From NCBI GenBank assembly GCA_027482245.1, contig JAIXWG010000071.1:42457-106456 (forward strand): a stretch of DNA of 64,000 nt. The letters are read 5' to 3'. Shown in pieces: positions 35,477 through 43,534 of the stretch. Origin of the DNA: Acetobacteraceae bacterium. GTDB lineage: Bacteria > Pseudomonadota > Alphaproteobacteria > Acetobacterales > Acetobacteraceae. The translations under genes were made by a program, and so were the position numbers. The stretch's first letter is position 1. The number at the start of each line of letters is the position of its first letter. The notes under the pieces were generated by a model. That model saw only the letters and a list, made by a program, of their open reading frames with translations, had not been told where the DNA came from and did not search any database.

Positions 35477-36676
35477 ATGAGGGTGACGAGCCGCCAGGCC
35501 CTGGCTGGATTCTGGGCCGCGCTGGTCGTCAGCCTCGGCGCCGGTGCGATCGTCCTGCAATGGCTCGGCCCGCCTGCCGAGCCAGTGACGGCCGAACAGG
35601 CCGCCCCGCCCACTGCGGCGGCTGAGGCACCGGTCCCGCAAGCCCCGTCGCCGGCCAGCCCGGCCGCGGCAGCACCCCCGCCGGCGGCCGCGTCTCATGC
35701 ACCGCCCGCCACGGCCGCGGCACGGCCCAGCGCCCCCGCCGCCACGCCCATCGCGGCGCCCGAACCGCCGCCGTTGGCCAGCGCCGCGCCGCGCCGCGCC
35801 GCGGCCGACCCCGCCATCCCCCCGCCCGACCCGCTGCTGCAGGAACCCTCCCGCCACGGCGCGCCCATCCCGAAGCTGGGCCCGGAAGGCCGCACCGCCA
35901 TCCGCACCTATGCCCGGCCCTTCGACCGCGACGACCGGCGCCCGCGCATCGGCCTGATCATCGGCAACATGGGCGCCTTCGCGCAGCATTCGGAGGAAGC
36001 GATCCGCCGCCTGCCCGGCGCCGTCACCCTCGCCTTCAGCCCCTATGCCACCCGCCCCGAGCCCCTGCTGGAACGCGCCCGCGCCCGGGGGATGGAGGTG
36101 CTGACGGCACTCCCCCTGGAACCCGCGGGCTATGGGCGGGATGCCGATCCCGGCGACCGCGCGCTGCTGACCAGCCTGCCGGTGGGCGAGAACATCGAAC
36201 GCCTGGAATGGGCGCTTTCCCGCACCCCCGCGCAGGTCGGCGCCATCGGCGCGCTGTCGCGCATGCGCGGCGAACGCTTCGCCCAGAACGGCGAATTGCT
36301 GGCGCAGATGCAGCAGGTGCTGACCGCGCGCGGCCTGCTCTACATCGACCCCCGCCCCGGCGCCCCCCAGCCGGCCCGCGCCATCGGCCGCACCGTGGAC
36401 GTGCTGCTCGACGAACCCTCCGAGACCCGGGGCGAGATCGAGCGCCGCCTGGCGGAGCTGGAGGCCCTCGCCCGCGCCAGCACCCCCACCTCCGCCCTCG
36501 GCCTGATCGGCAACCCCACCCCGGCCGCCGTCGCCGCCATCCTGTCCTGGACCAGCGGGCTGGAGGAACGCGGCGCGGTGCTCGCCCCCGTCACCACCAT
36601 GCTCCGCCGCCCCGCCGAGGCGGCCGCGCCCGCCGCGACGCCCGCCAGCGCGACCCCCGCCGCCGCGACTCGGTGA
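35477..36676 (+). CDS. Divergent polysaccharide deacetylase family protein (YibQ/DUF610)
   Basis: A 399-residue protein with an N-terminal membrane anchor (LAGFWAALVVSLGAGAIVL), a Pro/Ala-rich linker of about 100 residues, and a deacetylase-like domain from about residue 155. The domain shows RPRIGLIIGNMG, LPGAVTLAFSPYA, the EVLTALPLEPAGYG block and GLLYIDPRPGA. The family has a CE4-related barrel but unclear activity. It is normally linked to envC and ctpA and thought to act on the envelope. It starts 22 bp after ctpA, so it is in the same operon. Confidence 0.88.
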   Translation: MRVTSRQALAGFWAALVVSLGAGAIVLQWLGPPAEPVTAEQAAPPTAAAEAPVPQAPSPASPAAAAPPPAAASHAPPATAAARPSAPAATPIAAPEPPPLASAAPRRAAADPAIPPPDPLLQEPSRHGAPIPKLGPEGRTAIRTYARPFDRDDRRPRIGLIIGNMGAFAQHSEEAIRRLPGAVTLAFSPYATRPEPLLERARARGMEVLTALPLEPAGYGRDADPGDRALLTSLPVGENIERLEWALSRTPAQVGAIGALSRMRGERFAQNGELLAQMQQVLTARGLLYIDPRPGAPQPARAIGRTVDVLLDEPSETRGEIERRLAELEALARASTPTSALGLIGNPTPAAVAAILSWTSGLEERGAVLAPVTTMLRRPAEAAAPAATPASATPAAATR

Positions 36677-36707
36677 CGATCCGCCGACCCGGCGCTACAA
36701 GCGGGGC

Positions 36708-37193
36708 ATGAGCCTCCTCCCCTACCGCCCCAATGTCGGGGCCGTCCTGTTCAACCGGGATGGCCTGGTCCTCGTCGCCCGCCGCGCGGACATGCCCAAT
36801 GCCGAAGGCCGCGCGGGCGGCTGGCAGCTGCCCCAGGGCGGGGTCGATGAGGGCGAGGACCTCCGCGCCGCCGTGCTACGCGAGCTGGAGGAGGAGATCG
36901 GCACCGGCCGCGCCGAGATCATCGCCGAACACCCGGAATGGCTGACCTACGATTTCCCGCCGGAACTGCAGCGCATGCGCATGGCGCAGAAGTATCGCGG
37001 CCAGCGCCAGCGCTGGTTCGCCCTGCGCTTCACCGGCGCCGATGCCGACATCCGGCTGGATGCCGATCCGCATCCGGAATTCGATGCCTGGCGCTGGGCG
37101 CGGATCGAGGAACTGCCGGGGCTCGCCGTCAGCTTCAAGCGGGCGATCTACGAGGAGCTGGTGCGGGAATTCGGGCGCTTCGCGGCGCGGTAG
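36708..37193 (+). CDS. rppH: RNA pyrophosphohydrolase
   Basis: A 161-residue Nudix hydrolase that removes pyrophosphate from the 5' end of triphosphorylated RNA and so starts decay. The Nudix box runs from G44 to G65 (GGVDEGEDLRAAVLRELEEE-I-G) and fits the consensus fully. YRPNVGAVLFNRDG at the start and the GGWQLPQGG lead are RppH hallmarks. The C-terminal WARIEELPGLAVSFKRAIYE is also typical. It is the last gene of the envelope cluster. Confidence 0.94.
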   Translation: MSLLPYRPNVGAVLFNRDGLVLVARRADMPNAEGRAGGWQLPQGGVDEGEDLRAAVLRELEEEIGTGRAEIIAEHPEWLTYDFPPELQRMRMAQKYRGQRQRWFALRFTGADADIRLDADPHPEFDAWRWARIEELPGLAVSFKRAIYEELVREFGRFAAR

Positions 37194-37198
37194 CAGCT

Positions 37199-37224
37199 CC
37201 CTCCCCCGCGCTTGCGGGGGAGGG
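37199..37224. repeat. Palindromic CCCTCCCCCGC repeat, terminator-like
   Basis: CCCTCCCCCGC (37199-37209) pairs perfectly with GCGGGGGAGGG (37214-37224) around the loop GCTT, followed by GTCGGGGTGGGGG. This layout closely resembles dispersed REP-like palindromes of high-GC alphaproteobacteria. It sits 6 bp after the rppH stop and before the convergent TctC gene, so it may also end transcripts. Confidence 0.6.
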
Positions 37225-37257
37225 TCGGGGTGGGGGTTGTCGCTGGCCCGGTAGTTT

Positions 37258-38244
37258 CTACTCCGCCGTCGCCCCGCTGATCTCCACCAGCTGCTTCCAG
37301 CGATCCTCCTCCGCCCGCCAGAAGGCCAGGAAGGCCGCCGGCGTCTCGTCCATCACCGTCTGGAAGCCCAGCGGCGCCAGGCGCTCCCCGAAATCGGGCG
37401 CGCGCACGACCTGCAGGATGGAGGCGTGCACCTTCTCCAGGATCGGCGCCGGCATGTTCGCCGGGGAGACGACGGCGTACCAGGCCTGGGCGTCGATCCC
37501 CTGGCCCGGCAGCACCTCATCCATCCCCGGCACATTCTCCAGCCCCGGCACGAAGGTCACGCGGCTGGCGGAGCCCACGGCCAGCGCGCGCACGCGCCCT
37601 TCCCGCACATGCGGCATCAGCGCGGGCATGACGTCGAACATCATGTCGATGTTGCCCGCCACCAAATCCTGGATGGCCGGCCCGCCGCCGCGATAGGGGA
37701 CATGGGTGATGTCCACATTGGCCGCGCGCTTCACCCGTTCGATGAAGAGGTGGCTCGTCGTGCCGGTGCCGGACGACCCCATGGAGACGCGCCCCGGATT
37801 GGCGCGGGCGAAGGCGATCAGCTCCGCGAAGCTGCGCCAGGGGCGCTGCGCGTTCACCGCCATCAGGATGGTGCCGGTGGAGACGCGCGTGACCGGACCG
37901 AGGTCCTTCAGCGGGTCGATCGGCATGCGGTTGCCGTAGAGGAACTTGTTCGCCGCCAGCGTATTCGCCGCCGCCAGCATCAGCGTGTGGCCGTCCGGCG
38001 CGGATTGCGCGACGTGCTGGCTGCCGATGTTGCCGCCGGCGCCGGCCCGGTTCTCCACCACGAAGGGCTGGCCGAGCAGCGCCTGCAGCCGCTCCGCCAG
38101 CATCCGCGCGGTGATGTCGAGCGCACCGCCGGCGGCGATCGGCACCACGATGCGGGTCGGGCGGTTCGGCCAGTTCACCTGCGCCAGGGCAGGCGTCGCC
38201 AGCAGGGCAAGGGGCGTCATCAGGGCGGCGCGGCGGCTCAGCAT
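37258..38244 (-). CDS. Tripartite tricarboxylate transporter substrate-binding protein (TctC/Bug)
   Basis: A 328-residue periplasmic receptor with signal peptide LSRRAALMTPLALLATPALAQ and the family blocks NRPTRIVVPIAAGGALD, VVENRAGAGGNIG, APDGHTLMLAA and VPYRGGGPAIQDLVAG. It is the third such receptor in the window and again lacks tctA/tctB. The start has GGGAG ten bases upstream. The neighbouring xylanase gene lies 52 bp upstream on the same strand, but there is no evidence that this protein binds sugars; known members bind carboxylates. Confidence 0.93.
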   Translation of the reverse strand: MLSRRAALMTPLALLATPALAQVNWPNRPTRIVVPIAAGGALDITARMLAERLQALLGQPFVVENRAGAGGNIGSQHVAQSAPDGHTLMLAAANTLAANKFLYGNRMPIDPLKDLGPVTRVSTGTILMAVNAQRPWRSFAELIAFARANPGRVSMGSSGTGTTSHLFIERVKRAANVDITHVPYRGGGPAIQDLVAGNIDMMFDVMPALMPHVREGRVRALAVGSASRVTFVPGLENVPGMDEVLPGQGIDAQAWYAVVSPANMPAPILEKVHASILQVVRAPDFGERLAPLGFQTVMDETPAAFLAFWRAEEDRWKQLVEISGATAE

Positions 38245-38296
38245 CGTCGTGGATCTCCCGTTGTTGGGCGCACCATGGCAAGCCGCGACCGTTTCG

Positions 38297-39406
38297 TCAT
38301 CGGCCATGAAGGGGTGCGCCGGCGAAGGCCTGGGCGAGTGCGTGCCAGAAGGGCTTGCGCCGGTACGCCGCATCCAGCGGCAGGGCCCGCACCACGGCGC
38401 CATCGGCCCGCCGTGCCGGCGCCCAGGCATTGAGCCAGGAATGCGGATCCGCGAGCCCCCAGGTCAGCACCATCCGGCACCCCGAAGCCAGGGCCGTGGA
38501 GACGACGGCATGGGCCCGCTCCGCCACCGCGGCGTCCCGGGCGGGGATGTCCTCCTCCCGCAGCGGGCTACCCGCGGGCTCGATCACGTCGAGCTCCGTC
38601 AGCAGCACCTCCAGGCCCAGCGACCGGACCTCCCGCAGGAAATGCGCCAGGGGCGCGGGGGCGAAGGGCTGGTCGAGCGGCATATGCGCCTGCAGGCCGA
38701 TCGCCTGCACCGGCACGCCCCGCGCCAGCAGGCCGCGCAGCAGCCGCAGCATCCGCGCCCGCTTCTCCGCCGCGCGGGGCCAGTCGGCTTCCAGCCCGTA
38801 GTCGTTGATCACCAGGCGGCTGGCGGGATCGGCGGCGCGGGCGGTGCGGAAGGCGAGGTCGATCCACCCCTCGCCCAGGCTTCGCCACCAGATCCCGTCG
38901 CGGAGGTCCTGGTTCGGCAGCAGGTCCGGATCGGCGATCGCCTCGTTCACCACGTCCCAGTCGGCGATCCGGCCGCGCGTCAGCGCCAGCACCCCCGCGA
39001 CATGGGCTTCCAGCAGCGCCGCGGCGCGGGCGGCGGGGGCGCCGTCCAGCGCCGCCCAGACCCAGCGCGGCATGGCGGTGTGCCAGCCCAGCGTATGGCC
39101 GCGCACCGACTGGGCATGGCGCGCGGCGAAGTCCAGGATCGGCTCCAGCTCCCGCAGGGTGAACTGGCCCTGGCGGGGTTGCAGGCTGTCCCACTTCCCC
39201 TCCCCTTCCGGCACCAGGATCGCGGCCTCCCGCGCCAGGGCCGCGTCATAGGCGCCGTCGCGGCCGAGCCAGCGGGTGCTGGCCGCCGCGCCGAAGGTGA
39301 TGCCATGCCGCGCCGCGATGGCGCGCAGCCCGTCCCGCCCCTGCGCGCCGGCCGGCAGCGTGGCGCAGGCCATGGCCGCCGCCAGGCGGCGTCGTCCGAT
39401 GATCAT
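38297..39406 (-). CDS. GH10 endo-1,4-beta-xylanase
   Basis: A 369-residue glycoside hydrolase of family 10. A short export signal (RRRLAAAMACATLPAGAQG) precedes a TIM barrel with RGHTLGWHTAMPRW, the acid/base glutamate in WDVVNEAIAD, INDYGLE, QAHMPLDQ and the nucleophile glutamate in LLTELDV. Substrate would be xylan or a related beta-glycan. There is no carbohydrate-binding module. A second GH10 gene lies directly upstream on the same strand, so this is a tandem pair that has diverged considerably. Confidence 0.92.
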   Translation of the reverse strand: MIIGRRRLAAAMACATLPAGAQGRDGLRAIAARHGITFGAAASTRWLGRDGAYDAALAREAAILVPEGEGKWDSLQPRQGQFTLRELEPILDFAARHAQSVRGHTLGWHTAMPRWVWAALDGAPAARAAALLEAHVAGVLALTRGRIADWDVVNEAIADPDLLPNQDLRDGIWWRSLGEGWIDLAFRTARAADPASRLVINDYGLEADWPRAAEKRARMLRLLRGLLARGVPVQAIGLQAHMPLDQPFAPAPLAHFLREVRSLGLEVLLTELDVIEPAGSPLREEDIPARDAAVAERAHAVVSTALASGCRMVLTWGLADPHSWLNAWAPARRADGAVVRALPLDAAYRRKPFWHALAQAFAGAPLHGR

Positions 39407-39452
39407 GATGCAACCCCCCGCGCGGGGAAGGCGGCCGCGGGGCGGGAGTTCC

Positions 39453-40598
39453 CTATCCCGCCGGCTGGCCCAGATACGCCCGCGCCAGGGCGCGCCACAT
39501 CTGCTTGCGGTTCAGCTCCCAGTCATAGGGCAGGCCGCGATGCACATCGCCCGCCGCCAGCGCCACGGCCTGTTCCCGGTGCAGCCAGGACCAGCGGTCG
39601 CTGATGCCCCAGGTCAGCAGGCTGCGCGCGCCACCCTCGAAGGCCGCGGAGGCAAAGGCATGGACGCGCTGCGCCACCGCGAAATCCCGCGCCGGGAAGT
39701 CGCCGACCGGCGGGCGAAGCTCCCGCACATCCAGCTCGGTGATCAGCACCTGCAGGTCCAGCGCCCGGATCTGCCGGACGAAGTCCCGGAACTGGTCGGG
39801 ACGGAAGGCATTCCTCAGCTGGAGATGCGCCTGGATGCCCACCGCATCCAGCGGCACGTTCCGCGCGCGCAGCCCGCGCAGCAGCCGCAGCAGCCGCTGG
39901 CGCTTCTCCTCCGAGGAGGGCGTGTCGTCCTCCACGCCGTAGTCGTTCAGCGTGATGCGCAGCAGCGGGTCGCGGTCCCGCGCCGCGCGCAAGGCGATGG
40001 CGATGTAGTCGGGGCCGAGCGCCCGCAGCCAGGGCGTGTCCCGCAGGTCGGTGGTGTTGCCCGCGGGTTCCGGCACGTCCGATCCCGGCGGGTTGGCGAC
40101 GGGTTCGTTCACCACGTCCCAGTCGCGGATGCGGGCGCGGGTGTGGGACAGCACGCGGTCGAAATGCGCGTCCATCACCGCGCGGGCGCGGCGTGGACTT
40201 TCCGCCAGCGCGGCCTGTGCCCAGGGCGGCAGGTCCTGGTGCCAGACCAGCGCATGGCCGCGGACCGTCTTGCGGAAATGCGCGGCCCAGGCGAGCAGCG
40301 CGTCGAGCGGCCCCGTCTCGAACCGCCCTTCCTCCGGCTGCAGCGCCGCGAACTTCCCTTCGTATTCCGGCACCAGCACGCTGGCTTCCTGGGCGACGAG
40401 GGCGGCGAACTCCGGCTCCTCCGCGATCAGCTTCGCGGTGACGGCGCAGCCATAGGTCATGCCCCGCCCTGTGGCGATTTCACCCAGCGGCCGGTCCGGG
40501 GCGCTGGCGGGCGAGAAGGGCTGGCCGAGCGCCGCCTGCGCCAGGAAGGGGCTGAGCAGCAGGGGCGCCGCCGCGCGCCGCGTCAGACCCAAGGTCAA
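39453..40598 (-). CDS. GH10 endo-1,4-beta-xylanase, second copy
   Basis: A 381-residue GH10 enzyme with signal LTRRAAAPLLLSPFLAQAALG, RGHALVWHQDLPPW, the acid/base in WDVVNEPVAN, LNDYGVE, IQAHLQLRN and the nucleophile in LITELDVREL. The start is a TTG overlapping the stop of the ferritin-like gene (TTGA). The next in-frame ATG would remove the whole signal peptide, so TTG is preferred. This gene is translationally coupled to a di-iron protein, an odd partner for a xylanase. Confidence 0.9.
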   Translation of the reverse strand: MTLGLTRRAAAPLLLSPFLAQAALGQPFSPASAPDRPLGEIATGRGMTYGCAVTAKLIAEEPEFAALVAQEASVLVPEYEGKFAALQPEEGRFETGPLDALLAWAAHFRKTVRGHALVWHQDLPPWAQAALAESPRRARAVMDAHFDRVLSHTRARIRDWDVVNEPVANPPGSDVPEPAGNTTDLRDTPWLRALGPDYIAIALRAARDRDPLLRITLNDYGVEDDTPSSEEKRQRLLRLLRGLRARNVPLDAVGIQAHLQLRNAFRPDQFRDFVRQIRALDLQVLITELDVRELRPPVGDFPARDFAVAQRVHAFASAAFEGGARSLLTWGISDRWSWLHREQAVALAAGDVHRGLPYDWELNRKQMWRALARAYLGQPAG

Positions 40599-41458
40599 GC
40601 CGCCATCGCGGGGGACCGCGCGTCATTCGCCGCGGCCGCCTTAGCCATCTCCTGCTGGAAGCGGTCGCGCCGCCATTCCAGCAGCTTCCAGGCGCCTCGG
40701 GCGGCGACCGCGGAAAGCCGCCCGCGCGGCTCCAGCCCGATCGACTTGAACACCATGCCCATGCCGCGCTCTATGTGGCGGAAGCGGTAGTAGCCCATCG
40801 CGCGGCTCATGTAGCCGGCGATGCAGCGGTCGTGGCTGTAGGGGGTGTCCTCGGTCTCGTTGCCGCAATGGAAGGCGAAGGCGAGTTCGTCATCCTCGCT
40901 CTCCCCGATCCGGCCCGCGGCGACCTTCAGGCGCTGGACGAAGGACAGCTTCTCCCGCGCCAGGTAGCGCTTCATGTGGTCGTAGAAGAGCTTGAAGTGC
41001 CGGTATTCATCCGCCGCGATCAGGCGGCAGATCTCCTTCAGCACCGGCTCTTCCGTCGCCTCGCCGAGCGCGGTGTAGTAGCTGCTGGTCCCGGTCTCCA
41101 CCATGCAGCGGGCGATCAGCTCCCCGGTGCGGGATCCGCGGATGGAGGCATCGGCCTTGATGTCGATCTGGTAGCCCGCGCGGTAGCGGGCGAAGGCGGC
41201 TTCGAAGTCCCAGCCCGGATCGGCCAGCATGCCCCAGCGGCCCAGCGTGTCGCCATGCTGCGTCTCCTCCACGCCCCAATGCTCGGCGGCAGCCTGGAAG
41301 GCCGGGTCGTCGCCGAAGACTCGGGTGAGGTAGGTGACGTAGTCCGCCGCGTTGCGTTCTACCATGGCGGCCGCCTTGATCAGCGGCACCACGCCGGGGT
41401 CGAGCTTCGAGCGGTCGAAGCGGTCCCAGGCCACCTGATCGATATGCCAGTGCTTCAT
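40595..41458 (-). CDS. Ferritin-like di-iron domain protein
   Basis: A 287-residue soluble protein whose first 160 residues form a ferritin-like four-helix bundle with a complete di-iron site: E34, E65-TQ-H68, E121 and E151-YR-H154. The remaining 120 residues are basic and not recognised. Related proteins include rubrerythrin-like and acyl-ACP desaturase/AurF-type oxygenases; without cysteine ligands it is not a rubrerythrin. Function is unknown; oxidase, oxygenase or peroxide defence are options. It is the first gene of a run with the two GH10 genes. Confidence 0.8.
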   Translation of the reverse strand: MKHWHIDQVAWDRFDRSKLDPGVVPLIKAAAMVERNAADYVTYLTRVFGDDPAFQAAAEHWGVEETQHGDTLGRWGMLADPGWDFEAAFARYRAGYQIDIKADASIRGSRTGELIARCMVETGTSSYYTALGEATEEPVLKEICRLIAADEYRHFKLFYDHMKRYLAREKLSFVQRLKVAAGRIGESEDDELAFAFHCGNETEDTPYSHDRCIAGYMSRAMGYYRFRHIERGMGMVFKSIGLEPRGRLSAVAARGAWKLLEWRRDRFQQEMAKAAAANDARSPAMAA

Positions 41459-41544
41459 CGACGGATCGCCACCCCTGTTGCGCGCCCCCTGTGCCCCCCG
41501 ATGTTCGGCGGCGGGGGCGCGGATTCAAGCGGTCCATAAACACG

Positions 41545-41577
41545 AAGGGCCGCGCCGCTCATCGCGGCGCGGCCCTT
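41545..41577 (-). terminator. Strong terminator of the atp operon
   Basis: GGGCCGCGCCGC (41547-41558) and GCGGCGCGGCCC (41564-41575) form a perfect 12-bp stem with a 5-base loop, extended by two A-T pairs. Read on the minus strand it follows atpC by about 20 bases and ends in a T-containing stretch (TTCGTGTTT). Confidence 0.8.
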
Positions 41578-41595
41578 TCGGTGCATCGGTGCGGC

Positions 41596-42006
41596 TCAGG
41601 CCGCTTCGGCGACCGTGACGGCCACGCGCGCGGCCAGCAGCTTGGCCATGACGGCGTCTCGCTTTTCCGGCGTGTCGTTGGCGGCGGCGGTGTAGGCGGC
41701 TTCCGCGTCCTTCAGCCGGGCCTCGGCCGCGGCCTTGGAGAGTTGGCGGACCGGCGTCGCCTCATCCGCCAGCACCGTGCAGCGGTCCGGCGTCACTTCC
41801 GCGAAGCCGCCCGCGACGAAGAGGCGCTCGGTGATCTGCCCGCCCTCGGTCACCGCGATCACGCCGCCGCGCAGCGTCACGATCATCGGCGCATGGCCCG
41901 GCAGCACGCCCATCTCGCCCTCGGCGGCGGGCAGCACGGCCATCTCCACCGCGCGGCTGAGCAGCAGCTTCTCCGGGGAGACGAGTTCGAGCTGGAAGGT
42001 GGCCAT
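41596..42006 (-). CDS. atpC: ATP synthase F1 subunit epsilon
   Basis: A 136-residue epsilon subunit of the central stalk, which links gamma to the c ring and restrains ATP hydrolysis. The N-terminal beta-sandwich (FQLELVSPEKLLLS, EGEMGVLPGHAPMI) is intact. The C-terminal helical hairpin (residues about 90-136) is Ala-rich. It is the last gene of atpHAGDC, with 89 bp to atpD, the longest gap of the operon, which contains two hairpins. Confidence 0.95.
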   Translation of the reverse strand: MATFQLELVSPEKLLLSRAVEMAVLPAAEGEMGVLPGHAPMIVTLRGGVIAVTEGGQITERLFVAGGFAEVTPDRCTVLADEATPVRQLSKAAAEARLKDAEAAYTAAANDTPEKRDAVMAKLLAARVAVTVAEAA

Positions 42007-42032
42007 CGGGTTATCCCGTTCTCAGTCATGAA

Positions 42033-42083
42033 GCCCGCCGGACAGGGCGGGCATGGCGCCAGGCCCCGGTTCGCACCGGGGCC
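42033..42083 (-). other. Two hairpins between atpD and atpC
   Basis: GGCCCCGGT-TCGC-ACCGGGGCC (42062-42083) is a perfect 9-bp stem. GCCCGCC (42033-42039) pairs with GGCGGGC (42046-42052). No T-tract follows on the minus strand, so these are more likely mRNA-processing or stability elements, or partial attenuators, than full terminators. Confidence 0.5.
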
Positions 42084-42095
42084 GGGCAGTCAGCC

Positions 42096-43523
42096 TCAGG
42101 CGGCAGCCTTCAGCGTCTCGGCCTTCTTCACGGCCTCCTCGATCGTGCCGACCATGTAGAAGGCGGCCTCGGGCAGGTGGTCGTAGTCGCCGCGGCAGAT
42201 CGCCGCGAAGCTGCGGACCGTGTCCTCCAGCTTCACGAAGACGCCGGGGGTGCCGGTGAAGACCTCGGCCACGTGGAAGGGCTGGGACAGGAAGCGCTGG
42301 ATCTTGCGCGCGCGCGCCACGATCAGCTTGTCCTCTTCCGACAGCTCGTCCATGCCCAGGATGGCGATGATGTCCTGCAGCGACTTGTAGGTCTGCAGGA
42401 TCTTCTGCACTTCGCGGGCCGTGTTGTAGTGCTCCTCGCCCACGATCCGCGGGTCCATCGCGCGGCTGGTGGAGTCCAGCGGGTCCACCGCCGGGAAGAT
42501 CGCCATCTCCGCGATGGAGCGCGACAGCACGGTGGTTGCGTCAAGGTGCGCGAAGGACGTCGCCGGCGCCGGGTCGGTCAGGTCGTCCGCCGGCACGTAG
42601 ATCGCCTGCACGGAGGTGATGGAGCCCTTCTTCGTCGACGTGATGCGTTCCTGCAGCGCGCCCATGTCGGTGGCCAGCGTCGGCTGGTAGCCCACGGCGG
42701 AGGGGATGCGGCCCAGCAGCGCCGACACCTCGGCACCCGCCTGCGTGAAGCGGAAGATGTTGTCGATGAAGAACAGCACGTCCTGGCCCTGCTCGTCGCG
42801 GAAGTATTCCGCGACCGACAGGCCGGACAGCGCCACGCGCGCGCGCGCACCCGGCGGCTCGTTCATCTGGCCATACACCAGGGCCACCTTGGACCCCTCG
42901 GTGTTGCCCTCGTTCAGCTTGATGACGCCCGCGTCGCACATCTCGTGGTAGAGGTCGTTGCCCTCGCGGGTCCGCTCACCCACGCCGGCGAAGACGGACA
43001 CGCCGCCATGCGCCTTGGCGATGTTGTTGATGAGCTCCTGGATGGTGACCGTCTTGCCCACGCCGGCGCCGCCGAACAGGCCGATCTTGCCGCCCTTCAG
43101 GTAGGGGGCCAGCAGGTCCACCACCTTGATGCCCGTCACCAGGATCTCGGCGCTGGTCGCCTGGTCCTCGAAGGACGGCGCCTCGCGGTGGATGGTGTAG
43201 GTCTTCTGCGCGCCGATCGGGCCACGCTCGTCGATCGGCTCGCCGATGACGTTCATGATGCGGCCCAGCGTCTCATTGCCCACGGGCACGGAGATGCCGG
43301 CACCCGTATCGACCACTTCCGCGCCGCGGACCAGGCCGTCGGTCGTGTCCATGGCGATGGTGCGCACGGTGCGCTCACCCAGGTGCTGCGCCACTTCCAG
43401 GACCAGCGTGCGGTCGTCGATCTTGACGTGCAGCGAGTTCAGGATGGAGGGAAGCTCGGCGGGGAACTGGACGTCCACGACGGCGCCCAGAACCTGCGAG
43501 ACCTTGCCGACATTGTTCTTCAT
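42096..43523 (-). CDS. atpD: ATP synthase F1 subunit beta
   Basis: A 475-residue catalytic subunit. Walker A is GGAGVGKTV (residues about 155-163), followed by the catalytic glutamate in GERTREG. The Walker B strand ends in VLFFIDNIFRFTQAG, and the DELSEEDK sequence near residue 395 contains the conserved DELSEED. It forms the alpha3-beta3 ring with AtpA. It is 11 bp downstream of atpG in the operon. Confidence 0.98.
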   Translation of the reverse strand: MKNNVGKVSQVLGAVVDVQFPAELPSILNSLHVKIDDRTLVLEVAQHLGERTVRTIAMDTTDGLVRGAEVVDTGAGISVPVGNETLGRIMNVIGEPIDERGPIGAQKTYTIHREAPSFEDQATSAEILVTGIKVVDLLAPYLKGGKIGLFGGAGVGKTVTIQELINNIAKAHGGVSVFAGVGERTREGNDLYHEMCDAGVIKLNEGNTEGSKVALVYGQMNEPPGARARVALSGLSVAEYFRDEQGQDVLFFIDNIFRFTQAGAEVSALLGRIPSAVGYQPTLATDMGALQERITSTKKGSITSVQAIYVPADDLTDPAPATSFAHLDATTVLSRSIAEMAIFPAVDPLDSTSRAMDPRIVGEEHYNTAREVQKILQTYKSLQDIIAILGMDELSEEDKLIVARARKIQRFLSQPFHVAEVFTGTPGVFVKLEDTVRSFAAICRGDYDHLPEAAFYMVGTIEEAVKKAETLKAAA

Positions 43524-43534
43524 GGCTTTGCTCC

